Source: Diphasiastrum complanatum
Taxonomy: Eukaryota > Streptophyta > Lycopodiopsida > Lycopodiales > Lycopodiaceae
Assembly: GCA_029204225.1 (NCBI GenBank)
Contig: CM055096.1
Location: forward strand, 74,034,919 to 74,098,918
Direction of reading: 5' to 3'
Length of the DNA stretch: 64,000 bases
Below are positions 1 through 10,873 of this stretch, piece by piece; within the stretch, counting starts at the first letter, position 1, and every line of letters begins with the position of its first letter. The notes beneath the pieces were generated by a model. The model had not been told where the DNA came from. It searched no databases and saw only the letters and a program-made list of their open reading frames with translations. The translations under genes were made by a program, and so were the position numbers.

Positions 1-19
1 GATGTGGGGTGACTTCCCT

Positions 20-142
20 CCAAGCAAGCCGCCCGACATACATCAAACTTAACTAACTCGAAGCTTCGTTACAAATGAGTAACATCCATTCCAAGCAAGT
101 CGTATGACTTACATCAGACTTAACCAACTGAAAGCTTCGTCA
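20..142. repeat. Two diverged copies of a ~52-bp repeat
   Basis: Positions 20-72 and 92-142 share a run beginning CCAAGCAAG and ending GAAGCTTCGT, with a period near 72 bp. A shorter related piece (CCAAGCAAGCC) lies near 207. This is an old tandem duplication of unknown function. Confidence 0.6.
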
Positions 143-506
143 CGAGCACTGGTAGCCAACCTGGCGCCACGCCAAACTGGACAGCCATAAACAGGTAACT
201 TCCACCCAAGCAAGCCATCCAACTCAACCGACACCCATTCCCCAAGAGCTTAACCCATTTACGTTCATGCAAGGAACACTTAGAACCACAAGCCGCAACA
301 TATATGAAGACAACCAGTTCTTGGACCGAATGGTATCAGGGCTCCCTGAGCCAAAGGATTTATCGTTGATTGCTTACTTTATGGTCCATACTCCGTGCCT
401 CGTTGGATTTTGCACCTTGATTTCTCTCCTTGTTCTTGATCTTGATACTTTTATTTTTTGGCTCTTTAAGGTAGTCAAAGATTGAGTACTACGCAATGCA
501 CCTCTC

Positions 507-880
507 ACGTAGCTTGAAGTAGTTCTTTGAATCAACCCAAATGTAACCATTGACCTCGTGGAGAGCCAAGGGGTCGCACCAGTTTGATCTGCATACGAAC
601 TATCTCTTCGCGTTTGTTTGAAGCACCATGTCCGTTGTCGCGCAAAACTTGACTTTCACAATTCCATCACTGGTCAGTTGCCTCATAGTCAAAACAACAA
701 GTGTACATCTAGCTTGGCTTCAAGTAGCTCTCTTTGAATTAGACGCATGCACCCAGAGTTTGCACTAGTCCGATTTCAATACGAACTGTCCCTTAACGTC
801 TGTTCGAAGTACCAAGTCTCTCATGCAAGACTCAACTTTCACAGTTCCTTCATTGATCAACTACTTTTACATGTAACACG
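507..880. repeat. Diverged tandem duplication, ~195-200 bp unit
   Basis: Copy 1 (about 507-690) and copy 2 (about 711-880) align along their length. Shared blocks are AGCTTG..TCAAGTAG, ATACGAACT, GTTYGAAGYACCA and CAACTTTCACA. Divergence is roughly a quarter of positions. No coding frame runs through both copies, so the 60-codon frame at 747-929 is probably chance. Confidence 0.55.
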
Positions 881-1619
881 AGTCAACGTTCATTATCTTC
901 TCATCATTACTGGTCCAAAGAAAATGTGAAAATGCTATTGGTTAATGAGGCATGCCCTTCCAGCTCATCATTGTCCAAAGAGACCCAAAAATATTGAAAA
1001 TGAATATGACAGATGGTTGAGATGAGAAAATTGATGTACATTAATGTATATGCATTGTCAAATCATGGCTAACAGGGTTAACCAAAGTTAATTCGTGGCG
1101 CCAAATAGATCAGTGTTTCAAATTTACGCCAACACATTTTCTCAGATTCATGGATTTTTGTCTATGCAAATTTTTAGATTCATAGTTCATTGTTTCAGAT
1201 TTTTGCATGCACATTACGAATGGCGCCATCAAGGAAGCTGTGCTCCTCCATCGACTCTATGCTTCTATTTAACGAGACAGATGATAATGAATTATGGGTG
1301 CCAAGAAAATATTCAAAAAACTCTTGGGTTTTGATGAATCCATCATCAAGAGGAGCATTTTGAAAAAGCAAAAGGTCAAAACTATCATTTCGATCTTATT
1401 GAAAGGCCAGAATTTTGGATTTCAAAACATCATCAGGAGGAAAATCTATTTCTAAAATTCTAGTCCAACATGTATATATGCATTCAGTGATAAATGTGCA
1501 AGGATTCAACCGTCAGGTCACAAAAAAAGCAACTGTGAGTATTGATATTTTTGATATTTAGATTTTTGTCATTCATTAATATCTAGTAGTAAACTTGCCA
1601 ATCTGATCATTTTTCTCTT
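881..1619. other. AT-rich stretch, nothing recognised
   Basis: No coding similarity, LTR ends or repeats were recognised. The open frame at 1095-1334 looks like chance AT-rich sequence. Confidence 0.4.
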
Positions 1620-2584
1620 GCAAATTTATATCCATCCAACATAAATGAATGGGAACCGAGTGGATCTTTAGCAGATCTGTTAGATGTTATTCACACTGAT
1701 ATTGGACAGCTGCAATATCGAGGTAGAACTACAAAAGATCTAGCTGATAGTGGGATCTTTTTTTATGAATCAATGTACATTCCTGATACAAAAGAAAATT
1801 ATGGACAAATAGTACCAATTCCATTATCTAGTTTTGAAAGTGATGAATGGATTGCACCAGATGCTACAGTTTCAGAATCATTTCGCTGCAAGATATATAA
1901 TGATGTAAAAAATTCATTAAAAATGAGCACGGGATCAAAAACAGTCAGATTGAGTTGGTTTATTTTCTTGAATATATTTGTGGGTTTCTTTTCAAGTGTC
2001 AATGTACACAAAATCCCAATGATGTTTGTACGCAAAAATTTATCAGATAGTTTATTATCTAAACTTATAGATGAAGGCTGGGACAAAAGATTAGATGGAG
2101 AAATAGAATGCAGTATTAAAATGTCTTCTATGTGCTTCCGTTATCAAATTGAAAAACAAATGTTGAGCTTATGCTTCCATTATCAAAGACTGAAAAAAAA
2201 TAAAGGTAAATGGGTGCCACTCGATTAAGACTTGGAAGCCAATGGACATTCAAAACGAAAAAATATTGAAATTATATACAGTGATGTCGTTTTGACATGT
2301 GTTGAGGTGGAAGAAGATTGGAGTCTAAAGTACATCAGACGGGAACTATTGCTCCTACAAGATGATGTACTTTCAGACTTCAAATTCATTTTCAATGGTA
2401 AACTCGTAAGTAACTGTAAACACTCAATCTTTTATAAATAGTTTCAATCAAAACTTTCTAATACAATCTCTGTACTAATTGTAACTCACTTTGTATTAGT
2501 TTTATGCAGGTACGTAAAAGACATGAGCTCGAGATCAAATGCAGAGATATTGGCGAAACAATCCAACTTATGGAAGAACATTGA
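1620..2584 (+). pseudogene. Unrecognised two-exon coding remnant
   Basis: A plus-strand frame stays open from about 1605 to 2405, broken only by TAA at 2226-2228. It then meets a canonical donor (CTC|GTAAGT). It resumes in frame after a pyrimidine-rich acceptor (TTTATGCAG|GTACGT, exon start 2510) and ends at a TGA near 2584. The predicted protein is about 290 residues and begins near LYPSNINEWEPSGSLADLL. The C-terminal part (2232-2584) has a short strand-helix-like layout (KNIEIIYSDVVLTCVEV, then FKFIFNGKL, then RHELEIKCRDIGETI) that faintly recalls a ubiquitin-like fold, but I cannot confirm that. Splice signals plus an open frame favour a real coding origin, and the internal stop suggests a decayed copy. 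It converges on the transposase/protease remnant at 2.9-4.3 kb, so both could be parts of one mobile element or two separate ones. No function is proposed. Confidence 0.35.
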
Positions 2585-2819
2585 GATTCACTATCAGCAA
2601 ATACATGCCAATCATCATGTCTTCATATCAATATAGAAAATTGCATTCCAGTATTACACTATGGACACAACTTGATTGTAAGAATCTATATTGATATCAA
2701 TAAAAAAAAACCCATAAACGGGTTGTTTACATGTAAAATGATTATATCGTTTTTTTTTATGTATCTCTATTTACAAATAGATCTCTATTCAGTCAATTTT
2801 TCTATATTTTCTTTATTAG

Positions 2820-3700
2820 TATTAGGAATTGATAAGAGAACAGCTCCTTCTATAATCTCGCCTTCCTCTGTGTTGGGAAGGGCCTCAATGTCTTTTAAGA
2901 CGAGGACTCTCTACTATAATATCGCCTTCCTCTATATTAGGAAGGACTTCTATTCCTTTTTAATCATATATAATAAGATCTGCATCCTGCGCAACCTGAA
3001 AGGCTGTTAAGGCGGGAGCAGCTTGCTTTTGAGGGCCTCCAATCTCAAGTGCAACGCTTACACCGTTCTGGGCATAGGTTCTGATCAACTCTTGCCGAAA
3101 TCTATATACATCATTAGGAGTATACGGCTCAAGAGTGAACTGTCATCACAAAACACGAGAATCAGCAAATTACAAACAATGATAGTAAAGAAATATGAAT
3201 CAGAATGAAAGAAACTACAAATGAACAGAATGTTACCTTTTCAATATCTACATCCACTTGTAAATTATACCACTCAAAAAATAGCTTTGTATTGTACAGG
3301 ACGAACCATGCACAACTAAAAGCGTCTTTTTGATGTACACAGTGCATATATAGAACAAAAATTAGTAATATTATGATAGAAAATTTATTTATGCTATGAT
3401 GATAGATTTGAACTAAAAAAGAAATACATGGATATCATAGATATATACCTTGAGAGATCTAATGATTATCTCTCCAATTGAGGTTGTTGTTGTCGGTATT
3501 TCTCGAACGACATCATGAAGTAGAGAATCAAATTCTCTATGTGTATTTGCAGCTGAGTTTAATTTTACACAGAAAATTTGATACTCCCTCTTATTTATCT
3601 TTACAAAAAGAATGTTCAGGCTCCAATGCCAATTGCAACAACCAAAATACAAATATCGATAAATCCATACTTATGAAAGCAATCATTACTTGTTAAAGCA
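2820..3700 (-). pseudogene. Ulp1-like (C48) cysteine protease remnant
   Basis: Minus-strand pieces look like the catalytic end of a SUMO-protease (Ulp1/C48) domain. An upstream piece (about 3690-3450) contains NWHWSLNILFVKINKREYQI, where HW fits the catalytic His followed by strands. A second piece (about 3348-3233) contains HQKDAFSCAWFVLY, matching the Q-x5-C layout of Ulp1 (Gln of the oxyanion hole, then the nucleophile Cys, with A in place of the usual G). A third piece follows the acceptor GATGACAG (about 3137) and continues FTLEPYTPNDVYRFRQELI, the usual C-terminal helix. The Asp expected after QIF is not seen (QIFC), and stops occur at about 2960 and 2900, so the copy is inactive. The stretch 2851-2962 holds a 64-bp period duplication in the acidic tail. 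Ulp1-like domains are known cargo of plant Mutator-like elements, and the transposase-like piece lies directly upstream on the same strand. Confidence 0.5.
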
Positions 3701-3751
3701 ATGCTGCATGCAACAATCCAAATTAAAGCAACAAAAACAAAAGAGCAATCC

Positions 3752-4254
3752 TTACTTATTTTCATATAAAATCAAATAAAATCCCGCCACAGGACTGCAT
3801 TCGATAAAATATACAGCCTTCTCAAAATTGGCTTCTTTTGCCTTTATCGCTCCCATGAAAAAAGGATTAACAACAAAAACTATACCATGGGAATCAAAAC
3901 TAATACTATTCAACAAAAAAGATCCTCCGGCTTCTACTATCACATCTAAAATTTCTGAAGTTTTATCTTTCAGCTCGGCACAAAATTTGGGACCTAATCT
4001 AAAGCTTTTACGTGAATTTAGAAGAAAAAAATCAAAAAAATTGCCGAGAAGATCAATTTTATTAGCTAGGTAGGCCTTGTACTGGTTGTAATGGTCGAAT
4101 CAAAATATAGTTGGGTAGGATCGTATGGAATTCTTACAAAAAGATTATGTACAGGAGCTGAAAAAGAAGTAGATACAATATTTACAGATTTCTTTGTTAT
4201 TTTGTCGAGCTCCTCTTGGGTAATCAACATTTTGGTGAGGAGATTTGATCCCAA
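3752..4254 (-). pseudogene. MULE-type transposase-like remnant
   Basis: The minus strand reads open from about 4035 to 3752. It ends in a segment with HGIVFVVNPFFMGAIKAK, then VYFIECSPVAGFYLI. This resembles the start of a MULE (DDE) transposase core, where a hydrophobic strand and an 'NP' segment precede a strand carrying the first catalytic Asp in an 'FIDxT' context. Here that residue is Glu (FIEC), which would be a catalytic change. A second frame at 4254-4066 holds further coding-like sequence, shifted in frame. It lies upstream of the Ulp1-like piece, the order expected for a Mutator-like element carrying a protease domain. The assignment rests on motif resemblance only. The N-terminal part of a C48 protein is the alternative. 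Confidence 0.35.
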
Positions 4255-4259
4255 ACTTG

Positions 4260-5537
4260 GTAGGGATCCAAATCTGTATTGTCCACATGTGTGGGCACCT
4301 CTGAACTTGCATTTAATGCATGAAATTCATTTGATCCAAAGAGATTCAATTTGTGATCTTTTGATGTAATTTTTGGTGGAAATCTTAGGATTTTTTATTT
4401 TTCACTATATGTTATTGACAAAACAATAATTAGTATAAAACTTGCAAAAGAATAATCTAGCATTTTGTTGTTTATCTTGTCAAAACAATATATTATGCAT
4501 TACCTGTATTCCGTAAAGTGAAAAGTGTGATGAGGTGTCCATACCTTGAATGGAGGTATGGAACCTTGTGAGGTGTTAGGACATTACCATAGGTATTAGT
4601 CATTTTCCTAAACCTCAGGTCTTCATGTTCACATAATTGGCCTTGGGACAAAGTTTGCCATCACATATGGGTCATTGGGACCTAGTAGGAGGGTGCACAT
4701 ACTATGGACCCTTGATGTCTCCATAATACCCAAGAAGAAATTATTCAAGAAACATGAGTTATGGAAGGAGTCTCTTGACCTTCCACTAGCTTATGAGGAT
4801 CTTGACCTTTCCTTTGCCTCCCCTCTTCTCGTTGGCTTGGGAGGACACTCTCTAGTGCTTTGAAGGGTTTCATTTCCAATCTATAAGAGAGGGAGAGGGA
4901 GCCCATAAGACGGGAGATTTCTTGTGGTGTGTGCTTCTATTCACTAGTGTAGAGGCTAGAGTGTAGAGAGCATTTTTTTTCTAGCTAACTCTTGTGAGGA
5001 TCTCCATCTTTGGTATGGGACTTAGATAGGGGTAGGGTCTTGAGTATGCTTGTGCTTGTGATGGTAGCTATGTTATTGATTGTGGTGTAGCAAGGGGATG
5101 CTAGATTGGCTTGATTGTGCATGGATCTAGCTATGGTTGGGTGGTGATTTCTTGAGGCCATTTGATTGTCTACTTTGGAAGGATCATAGGCACATTGGAG
5201 GAAAGGCACCTTGGAGGGCTCTTTGGAGGAATTGGTGGACATCAACCCAAAATCTTGGAGAGCAGCCCTTCCTTGTTGTAAAAGAACCATTGTTTGTAGA
5301 GAGGTCCAATAGCTCAAAGGAAATGTCGTTGCTTACCACACGAGAACTAAAAGTCAAAAATCGATTTCTAGTGTAACTAATTTCTCAGAATTAGCTGCAA
5401 GGAATACTTTTGACTCAGTTCCAATTCGTAAAAGAAAGTCACTTCATATGAAGCCCTTTTCTCAGAAGGGCAGCTACGAGAAGAATTTCACTTGTAATCA
5501 CGATATCTGTAGAACTGCTTGTTTCTCTACAGAGGAG
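4260..5537. other. Non-coding stretch, LTR-like in parts
   Basis: No protein similarity was recognised. From about 4505 the plus strand resembles an LTR: a TATA-like CTATAAGAGAG at 4881, a GA-rich run, then T-rich leader sequence. No paired LTR or primer-binding site was found. The sequence changes character near 5530, where the copia integrase remnant begins, so 5530 is probably an insertion or deletion junction. Confidence 0.3.
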
Positions 5538-5819
5538 TCATAAAATATGAGCCATAAGGACTTGGCTATCCATCTTGAAGATCCCCTTGAGGAGGCTCCT
5601 CCTCAAACCTCGCCCCCTTCTCATCTTGATAATCTCCAATAGATATGATTTGGGATGCATCTTGAGATGCCTTGAGCTCGGCCCTTCCAAGGTTGAATGT
5701 AGATCTTCATAAAATATGACTTCTTTGCTCTTCATCACTTTTAAAATAGAGAGTATAATGGCTTTATGGGCCTCCTTGGTGGATAAGCATCCAACCATGA
5801 TCCATGAGCTTGGGATCAT
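5538..5819 (-). pseudogene. Ty1/copia integrase C-terminal piece
   Basis: This is the continuation, in another frame, of the integrase fragment that ends near 5764. It contains KAIILSILKVMKSKEVIFYE, corresponding to the copia post-integrase segment 'Y.. ..T....SRDV.F.E'. The sequence stops matching at about 5540, so reverse transcriptase and RNase H are missing. The frame change is a decay mutation. Confidence 0.6.
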
Positions 5820-6627
5820 CCATCCTCCTTGTTTTCAAGGGAATATGTGCAAAGCAAGAACCTCCAAAGACACTAAGGTAATCAATCTTAGGCTTCTTCA
5901 ATAATACTTCATATGGTATATTTCCTCCAAGAGCTTCAATACTCCGCAAAGCTTTGATCTTCAATGAGAATTCCATCTCAACATATGCTTTGAATAATGG
6001 GAAATAATCAAGCACCATAAATCTTGAAGAAAGAAGAAATGTGCATTTTGTGTGATCATCCTCCTTTGAAGACTTGGATACATAAGCAACCTCAAGAGAT
6101 TTTGCACTCTCTCTTGGGTTTAATTTGTAGATTCTTCCATATCTAGATCCATATGCAAGGATCTCACCATCCTTCTTGATCACACAATTGTCAATGTGGA
6201 AATTGACATCAAGGCCACCATCAAGTAATTTGCCACCACTTATAAGACTATTTGTAATCTTGGAAACAAAAAGAACCTCTTGAAGAGATAGAACTTTTGA
6301 TGATGCAAGCTTCAAGGGAATAGTCCCTACTCCAATTTTGCACTCTTGATCACTTGCAATATATATGGACTTCTTAATTCCTCCATGAGGCATAATAGTT
6401 GAAAAGGAATCCTTGGAGCTACACATATGTGAAGATGCTCCACTATCAATATACCAAGAGTCATCTATCTTGAAGGTGGAAGAGGAGAATTTTGATGCCA
6501 TAAGAGAGCATTCTCCATCACTTGCAATAAAGTCTTCTTTCTCATGAGAGATGTTGGCTTGCTTGAATTGATTCTTCTTCTTGAAGCAATTGGTGGCCTT
6601 TCTTGCCACAAAAGAAGCACTTAACAT
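5764..6627 (-). pseudogene. Ty1/copia protease and partial integrase
   Basis: This is the middle of a copia polyprotein, in the same frame as the gag to its right but separated from it by stops at 6628-6669. Near residues 8-15 a gag-type zinc knuckle is visible only by combining frames (CFFCGKKGH in the adjacent frame), so a frameshift splits it. The aspartic protease motif is DSWYIDSGASSHM (residues about 55-67), with the catalytic D-S-G intact. A pre-integrase segment follows (VLFVSKITNSLISGGKLLD). The integrase HHCC and DDE core is deleted: the frame jumps to the integrase C-terminal end (PYEVLLKKPKIDYLSVFGGS). The element cannot integrate autonomously. Confidence 0.85.
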
Positions 6628-6669
6628 CTTTTTTCTTCCTCTTTATATCAAGAGGAATCATCATCCTCT

Positions 6670-7341
6670 TCATCTTGGTCTTTTGCTCCTCTCTTTGTGC
6701 TTGGCAAATAAAACTTTGTCTTCACCATTATGATTGAGTGACAATTTGTCCATCCTTAATAGCTTGTTCTTATGCCTTGATTCTTCAGCCATTAGCACTC
6801 CTTGCAAAGCCTCCAAAGTAGGTAGCTCCTCCTTGATGGCATAGGATTGGACAAGGTTCTCATACTCATCTCTCAAGCCATTAAGTATGACTTGGATTAG
6901 CTCACTTTGATTTATGGATCTTACAATGCAAGCAAGCTCCCTATTAGTATCTTTCACTCTCAACAAATAATTAGTGGCACTCTCATCACTCTTTTGAGAA
7001 CTTTGAAAGATTTGGTTTCTAAGAGTGAGGAGCCTAGAGGTGTTTTTGGTTTCATAAATATCTTTGAGAGAATCCCAAGCTTGCTTGACCGAGTTGCAAT
7101 CACCAATCTCTCTCAAAATCTCATTAGAGACATTCATCTTAATAAGGTGGAGAGCCATCCTAGCTCTCTTCTTGTACTTTTGTACTTCTTGAAGGACTTG
7201 AGGCTCCTCCTCACTCCCAAGTACAATGTCCATCACATCTTGGAGTATCAAGATTGACTCCATTCTATCCTTCCAAATAGAATAGTTGGAGGTAGATAGT
7301 CTTTCACTAGATTCCAATAGGTAGGAACACATAGATGCCAT
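6670..7341 (-). CDS. Ty1/copia gag (UBN2-type)
   Basis: A 223-codon open frame encodes the capsid part of a Ty1/copia retrotransposon. The N-terminus has LSTSNYSIWKDRMESIL, and later LKDIYETKNTSRLLTLRNQI and YLLRVKDTNRELACI. These are the standard conserved blocks of plant copia gag: N/SY..W, then AW..L...Y, then L...L..L. Capsids assemble in the cytoplasm around element RNA. The start ATG is about 350 bp inside the primer-binding site, as expected for a leader. The frame ends in a stop before the zinc knuckle. It is intact over its length but belongs to a defective element. Confidence 0.85.
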   Translation of the reverse strand: MASMCSYLLESSERLSTSNYSIWKDRMESILILQDVMDIVLGSEEEPQVLQEVQKYKKRARMALHLIKMNVSNEILREIGDCNSVKQAWDSLKDIYETKNTSRLLTLRNQIFQSSQKSDESATNYLLRVKDTNRELACIVRSINQSELIQVILNGLRDEYENLVQSYAIKEELPTLEALQGVLMAEESRHKNKLLRMDKLSLNHNGEDKVLFAKHKERSKRPR

Positions 7342-7691
7342 GTAATAGTGAAGACTCCTTGTAATGAGACACTAAAAATGTTGCTTCTCTCTCTATAGGA
7401 TCCTTTAAAGGTGTGCTACCAACTCCTATGCAAGATCTTGCAACAAAGTGAGATATGGACCTCACTAGCTTTCCCAATCTCTCTTAATCTAGATCACTCT
7501 CACATCAATTGATGAAGTATGGGCTAAGTTTGGGTCAAGCTATCTTTGGCACGTGAGAAATACTCCAAGAATCCACAAATCACTCAAATACAAGCCGATT
7601 GTATGAAAGAATGTGGCTATGACCTCAAATTGATTAGATTTTCAAGAAAATTTTGAACCTTTGGATGAAACGAGCATCAAACACTTAGGTA

Positions 7692-7704
7692 GGCTCTGAT
7701 ACCA
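7692..7704 (-). other. Primer-binding site, initiator Met-tRNA type
   Basis: The minus strand reads TGGTATCAGAGCC immediately inside the LTR end. This is the usual plant copia priming site for reverse transcription and fixes the LTR boundary at 7705. Confidence 0.85.
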
Positions 7705-8347
7705 TGTTGAATTTCACACATGTGGGAATGCCTTAAAGTGTGTGATTGATCTCCTAAGAAAGCTTGTGCACTTGCCAATGGATTCTAGATTGATTTCCAA
7801 GATCTAGATCAAAAAGCAAGGCATGGAGGCAAAAGATGGATGCAATAGTTGATAACCAAAGTTCATACACATAAAGAGAAAAGCTTCATGAAGAACCAAA
7901 GGAAAATTAAGCTCCTCTCCTCGGGTAGAGAGAGAATAGAGCTAATTCCAACTTGTGTAGAGAGAGAAGAGACAACAAGCTAATCTCACCAAAAACTCAA
8001 CTTGCATAATGATCATAAGGAGAAGTACATATAGAGTTTGTGGAGATCTCTCCTTGCTCATAGTCTCTTCCTAATCATAGCCTCTTCAATTCTATTGGAA
8101 CCCCTAATCATAGCCTCTTCAATTCTATTGGACCCCTAATGAAATCTCTTGTTTCCTATTGGATCCCTTGACCAAGGCCGACTCTTTGACTTCATCACTC
8201 ATCAAATTACATTATCACAAGTGTCAAAACCATATTCATGTGCCTATCTAGCTCAAGATTGCATCATGACTCACTTTTGACTCAATAGAGGCATTACATG
8301 TGGATTTTGCCAATTTGCCATCTATGCCAATTTTTGGCCCTATCACA
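7705..8347 (-). mobile_element. 5' LTR of the Ty1/copia element
   Basis: On the plus strand it starts TGTTGAATTTC, abutting the primer-binding site, and most likely ends at CCTATCACA (about 8347). On its own strand it therefore runs TGTGATAGGG to TTCAACA, with TG..CA ends and about 640 bp. Inside is a 33-bp tandem duplication (8071-8103 and 8104-8136, CTAATCATAGCCTC). No matching 3' LTR is seen between 4.5 and 5.5 kb. The outer end is less certain than the inner one. Confidence 0.6.
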
Positions 8348-10260
8348 ACTCTACACAAAGAAGATTGACATAAAAACTTTATGAAACCCCTAATCTATGA
8401 TAAACTATTTTACACATGTGGGAACATGCTCCACACATGTGAAATGTAGTCACAAACATAAAAGACATAAAATTGCCAAGCTAGATTTTTGCCAGTTTTT
8501 CACAATAAAGATACATTTGAAGAGAAAATTTCAACACACATTAAAAAAAACAAATACAAATAGGTCAAGAAAATTTGTAAAATCATATTGTTGAGTGTGT
8601 GAATCCACACTAGCATGGGAAGCATTGCACACTTATGTTGCTAAAGAAGCCAATGCATTTTTATCTAAGCATCAAAAGTGTTGCAATGCACATTAGGTGG
8701 ATAAGTTCTTTTTATATTCATTTTTGAATAGTCGTTTAGCTTTGGAAAACAAACGATATGAGTTGTTGGTTGATTAATATGTATGCACATGAGATTCTGA
8801 TCATTTATTTACATGTGGGCAAGACCACACAAGGTTTAGACATTAACGTATGCATGTGCAAATATAAATAGATGCATGTGTGCTTGTGTGTGGCACACAC
8901 ACCCCAACATGTCTAATATCAAAATTAAAAACTTGACATCAGCCGCGACACCTTATAGCTTACACAAATTCTTATGATGAAAAGATAATACGTGCGTACA
9001 ATCTATTCCAACTGCAGATGTCTCTTGGTTCATGTGAACAGCCATTGAAGGGTTGAGACAAGGCACAGATGAGTTCAGTAGAAAAATGGTCAACAATAAG
9101 ATTTAATGATTCTTTCATGGATATAAGAAACTTTCGGGACATTACAAATTGTAGTGAGCGATGTCAAAAGCCCAACTGAACTTTTTTACATGATCATTAT
9201 TGGGCCAATAGTTGGTTTTTCAGTTACTACTAATAATGGCCCCAATGATTGTGTATTGTGAATTTGGGCACTACGCACATTTAGGAAATTAACGAGTCTA
9301 AATTGGGTTGGTGATCTTGGTCCAAATCTTACCATTATCTTTCTATAAGATTCCCTTAAGGGCACCCATGCCAGAATAAATAGCATCTCAACTAATCATA
9401 CACTATGATTTTGATGCTTGTGAGTGCAAAGTTCGTTTGCAGCACCTACACATGAGTATCATGCTGGTTGTCTGGCTTTTTTGTACCAAATTAATATTTG
9501 GTCAACAGTATAATATCAATTGTTCTTCATGTCATGCCATATCTATGACGTTTGTTCATAGTTAGCCATGGGAACATTACATGTTCAACTACAACCTGCA
9601 AAATTTGTGGGTATATTGCAACTTGCAAGTTTCAACATCTATAGTGCTACATAAATAAATGTTTAGCAAGGTAAGCTGCAAAGGGAACATTTTTATGAGC
9701 TAACAGCAAAAGCATGAAATAGAAGATGCCTAACATTCAGTTTGCTTGATTTCTTTCTAGATGACCCATAAAAATTGATAATTGTTCTGATAGTCAGCAG
9801 CCATTTTTTCACACATTTTCTCTTAAGAGTAACAATTCTTTGCATTGAATTTCCCTTTAGTATCTGCAAGAATGACCTGGGACGTGTTCATCAAGGTCTC
9901 AATAACGTTTGAAAGATAACCATCCAATGCATTAATGACCAACAAAACAGCCTTTGCTCTGTCGTAGAAACAATGCCTTTTCACTCATCTTTTCAAGTTG
10001 TAACAATAGAATCACGTCTTGAACATTTTGAACCCCCCATGTTGTGCATCCTGCACATTTAGAAAGCAATGCATTCCAAATGTTGGTTCCAAACGTAAGA
10101 TTATATATGTTTCTGTTGATTAGTTTGCTCAGTTGTTAGATTTCAGATTATTTTGCAATGTTTTAAGATGCAAAATCAAACAACCTTTAGGATAACATTG
10201 ACCAAGTTCTATAATTATTACTTGTAAACAGAGGGTAATTTTCTCCCGTGTAACGCAGAG
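8348..10260. other. Non-coding region downstream of the RING gene
   Basis: No element or gene was recognised. A minus-strand frame at about 9990-9820 stays open for some 55 codons (FYDRAKAVLLVINALDGYL within it). It has no clear splice context and no family I know, so it is noted only. The minus strand near 10280-10290 has AAATAAAG, a possible poly(A) signal for the RING gene. Confidence 0.35.
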
Positions 10261-10261
10261 C

Positions 10262-10846
10262 CTCCTCAGAAATAAGAATGAAACTTTATTTGGGCTTAAT
10301 TGAGATAATCTGACTTGTTACAATCAGATTCACCCAACCTACAAGTCAGTCTTACCTGCACGAAACAAAACACGACTAAAGTTCTGAAGAACTCGCAGTA
10401 GAGTTCTAGAAAACATTTACAGCCTTTCAGGCAAAGTATGGACCTAAAGCTTTGGAATGCACAGAACAAAAGCTGCCACATGACATCTTTGAGTCAATTA
10501 ATGCACCAGCGAATCTTTTTTTCTTCTTGCTAGATTCTTCCCTCCATCACAATAATTTACTACAGGAATTCAATAGAAAATCAGAAGAAAAACGTTGGCC
10601 CTGAGCTAATGCTCTTCTAACTCTTTAGAAATAAATGACATGCTTCCCTCAAATATCCACCTTGAAAGCATAAAACTAATGGACATGTAGTAGTTCACCT
10701 TATTATGCTACACATGAAGGGCACTATGTTGTAGCCTTGGGATATATATCAGCAGTGCACCAAGTATTGACGGATGACGAAATAGGCATAGCAAAGAGAT
10801 TGATATGACATAGAAATAAAAGAGTAGCCTGGCAAGCTGCAACTGA
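10262..10846 (-). other. Probable 3' UTR of the RING-H2 gene
   Basis: This lies downstream of the TAA stop at 10849-10847 on the minus strand. An AATAAA-type signal occurs about 560 bp further on (plus-strand complement near 10283-10290). The extent is inferred; transcript data would settle it. Confidence 0.35.
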
Positions 10847-10873
10847 TTAAAAACTCTCCTCGAAAACCATTTC
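10847..10873 (-). CDS. RING-H2 gene, exon 4 (last 8 codons and stop)
   Basis: Acceptor CTTTTTTTCAG is followed by codons for EMVFEESF and TAA. It is only 27 nt and lies 11.9 kb from exon 3. It is recognised because plant relatives end CPVCDKEM or CPVCGKxM followed by a few acidic or hydrophobic residues, and because the phase (0) and splice site fit. Confidence 0.8.
   Translation of the reverse strand, partial: EMVFEESF

Noticed and set aside
267-485. 72-codon plus-strand ORF with a hydrophobic C-terminus
   Set aside because: No homology recognised, no splice or promoter context. It lies among decayed duplications.
9820-9990. 55-codon minus-strand frame with protein-like composition
   Set aside because: No convincing splice sites, start or known family, and such a length is expected by chance here.
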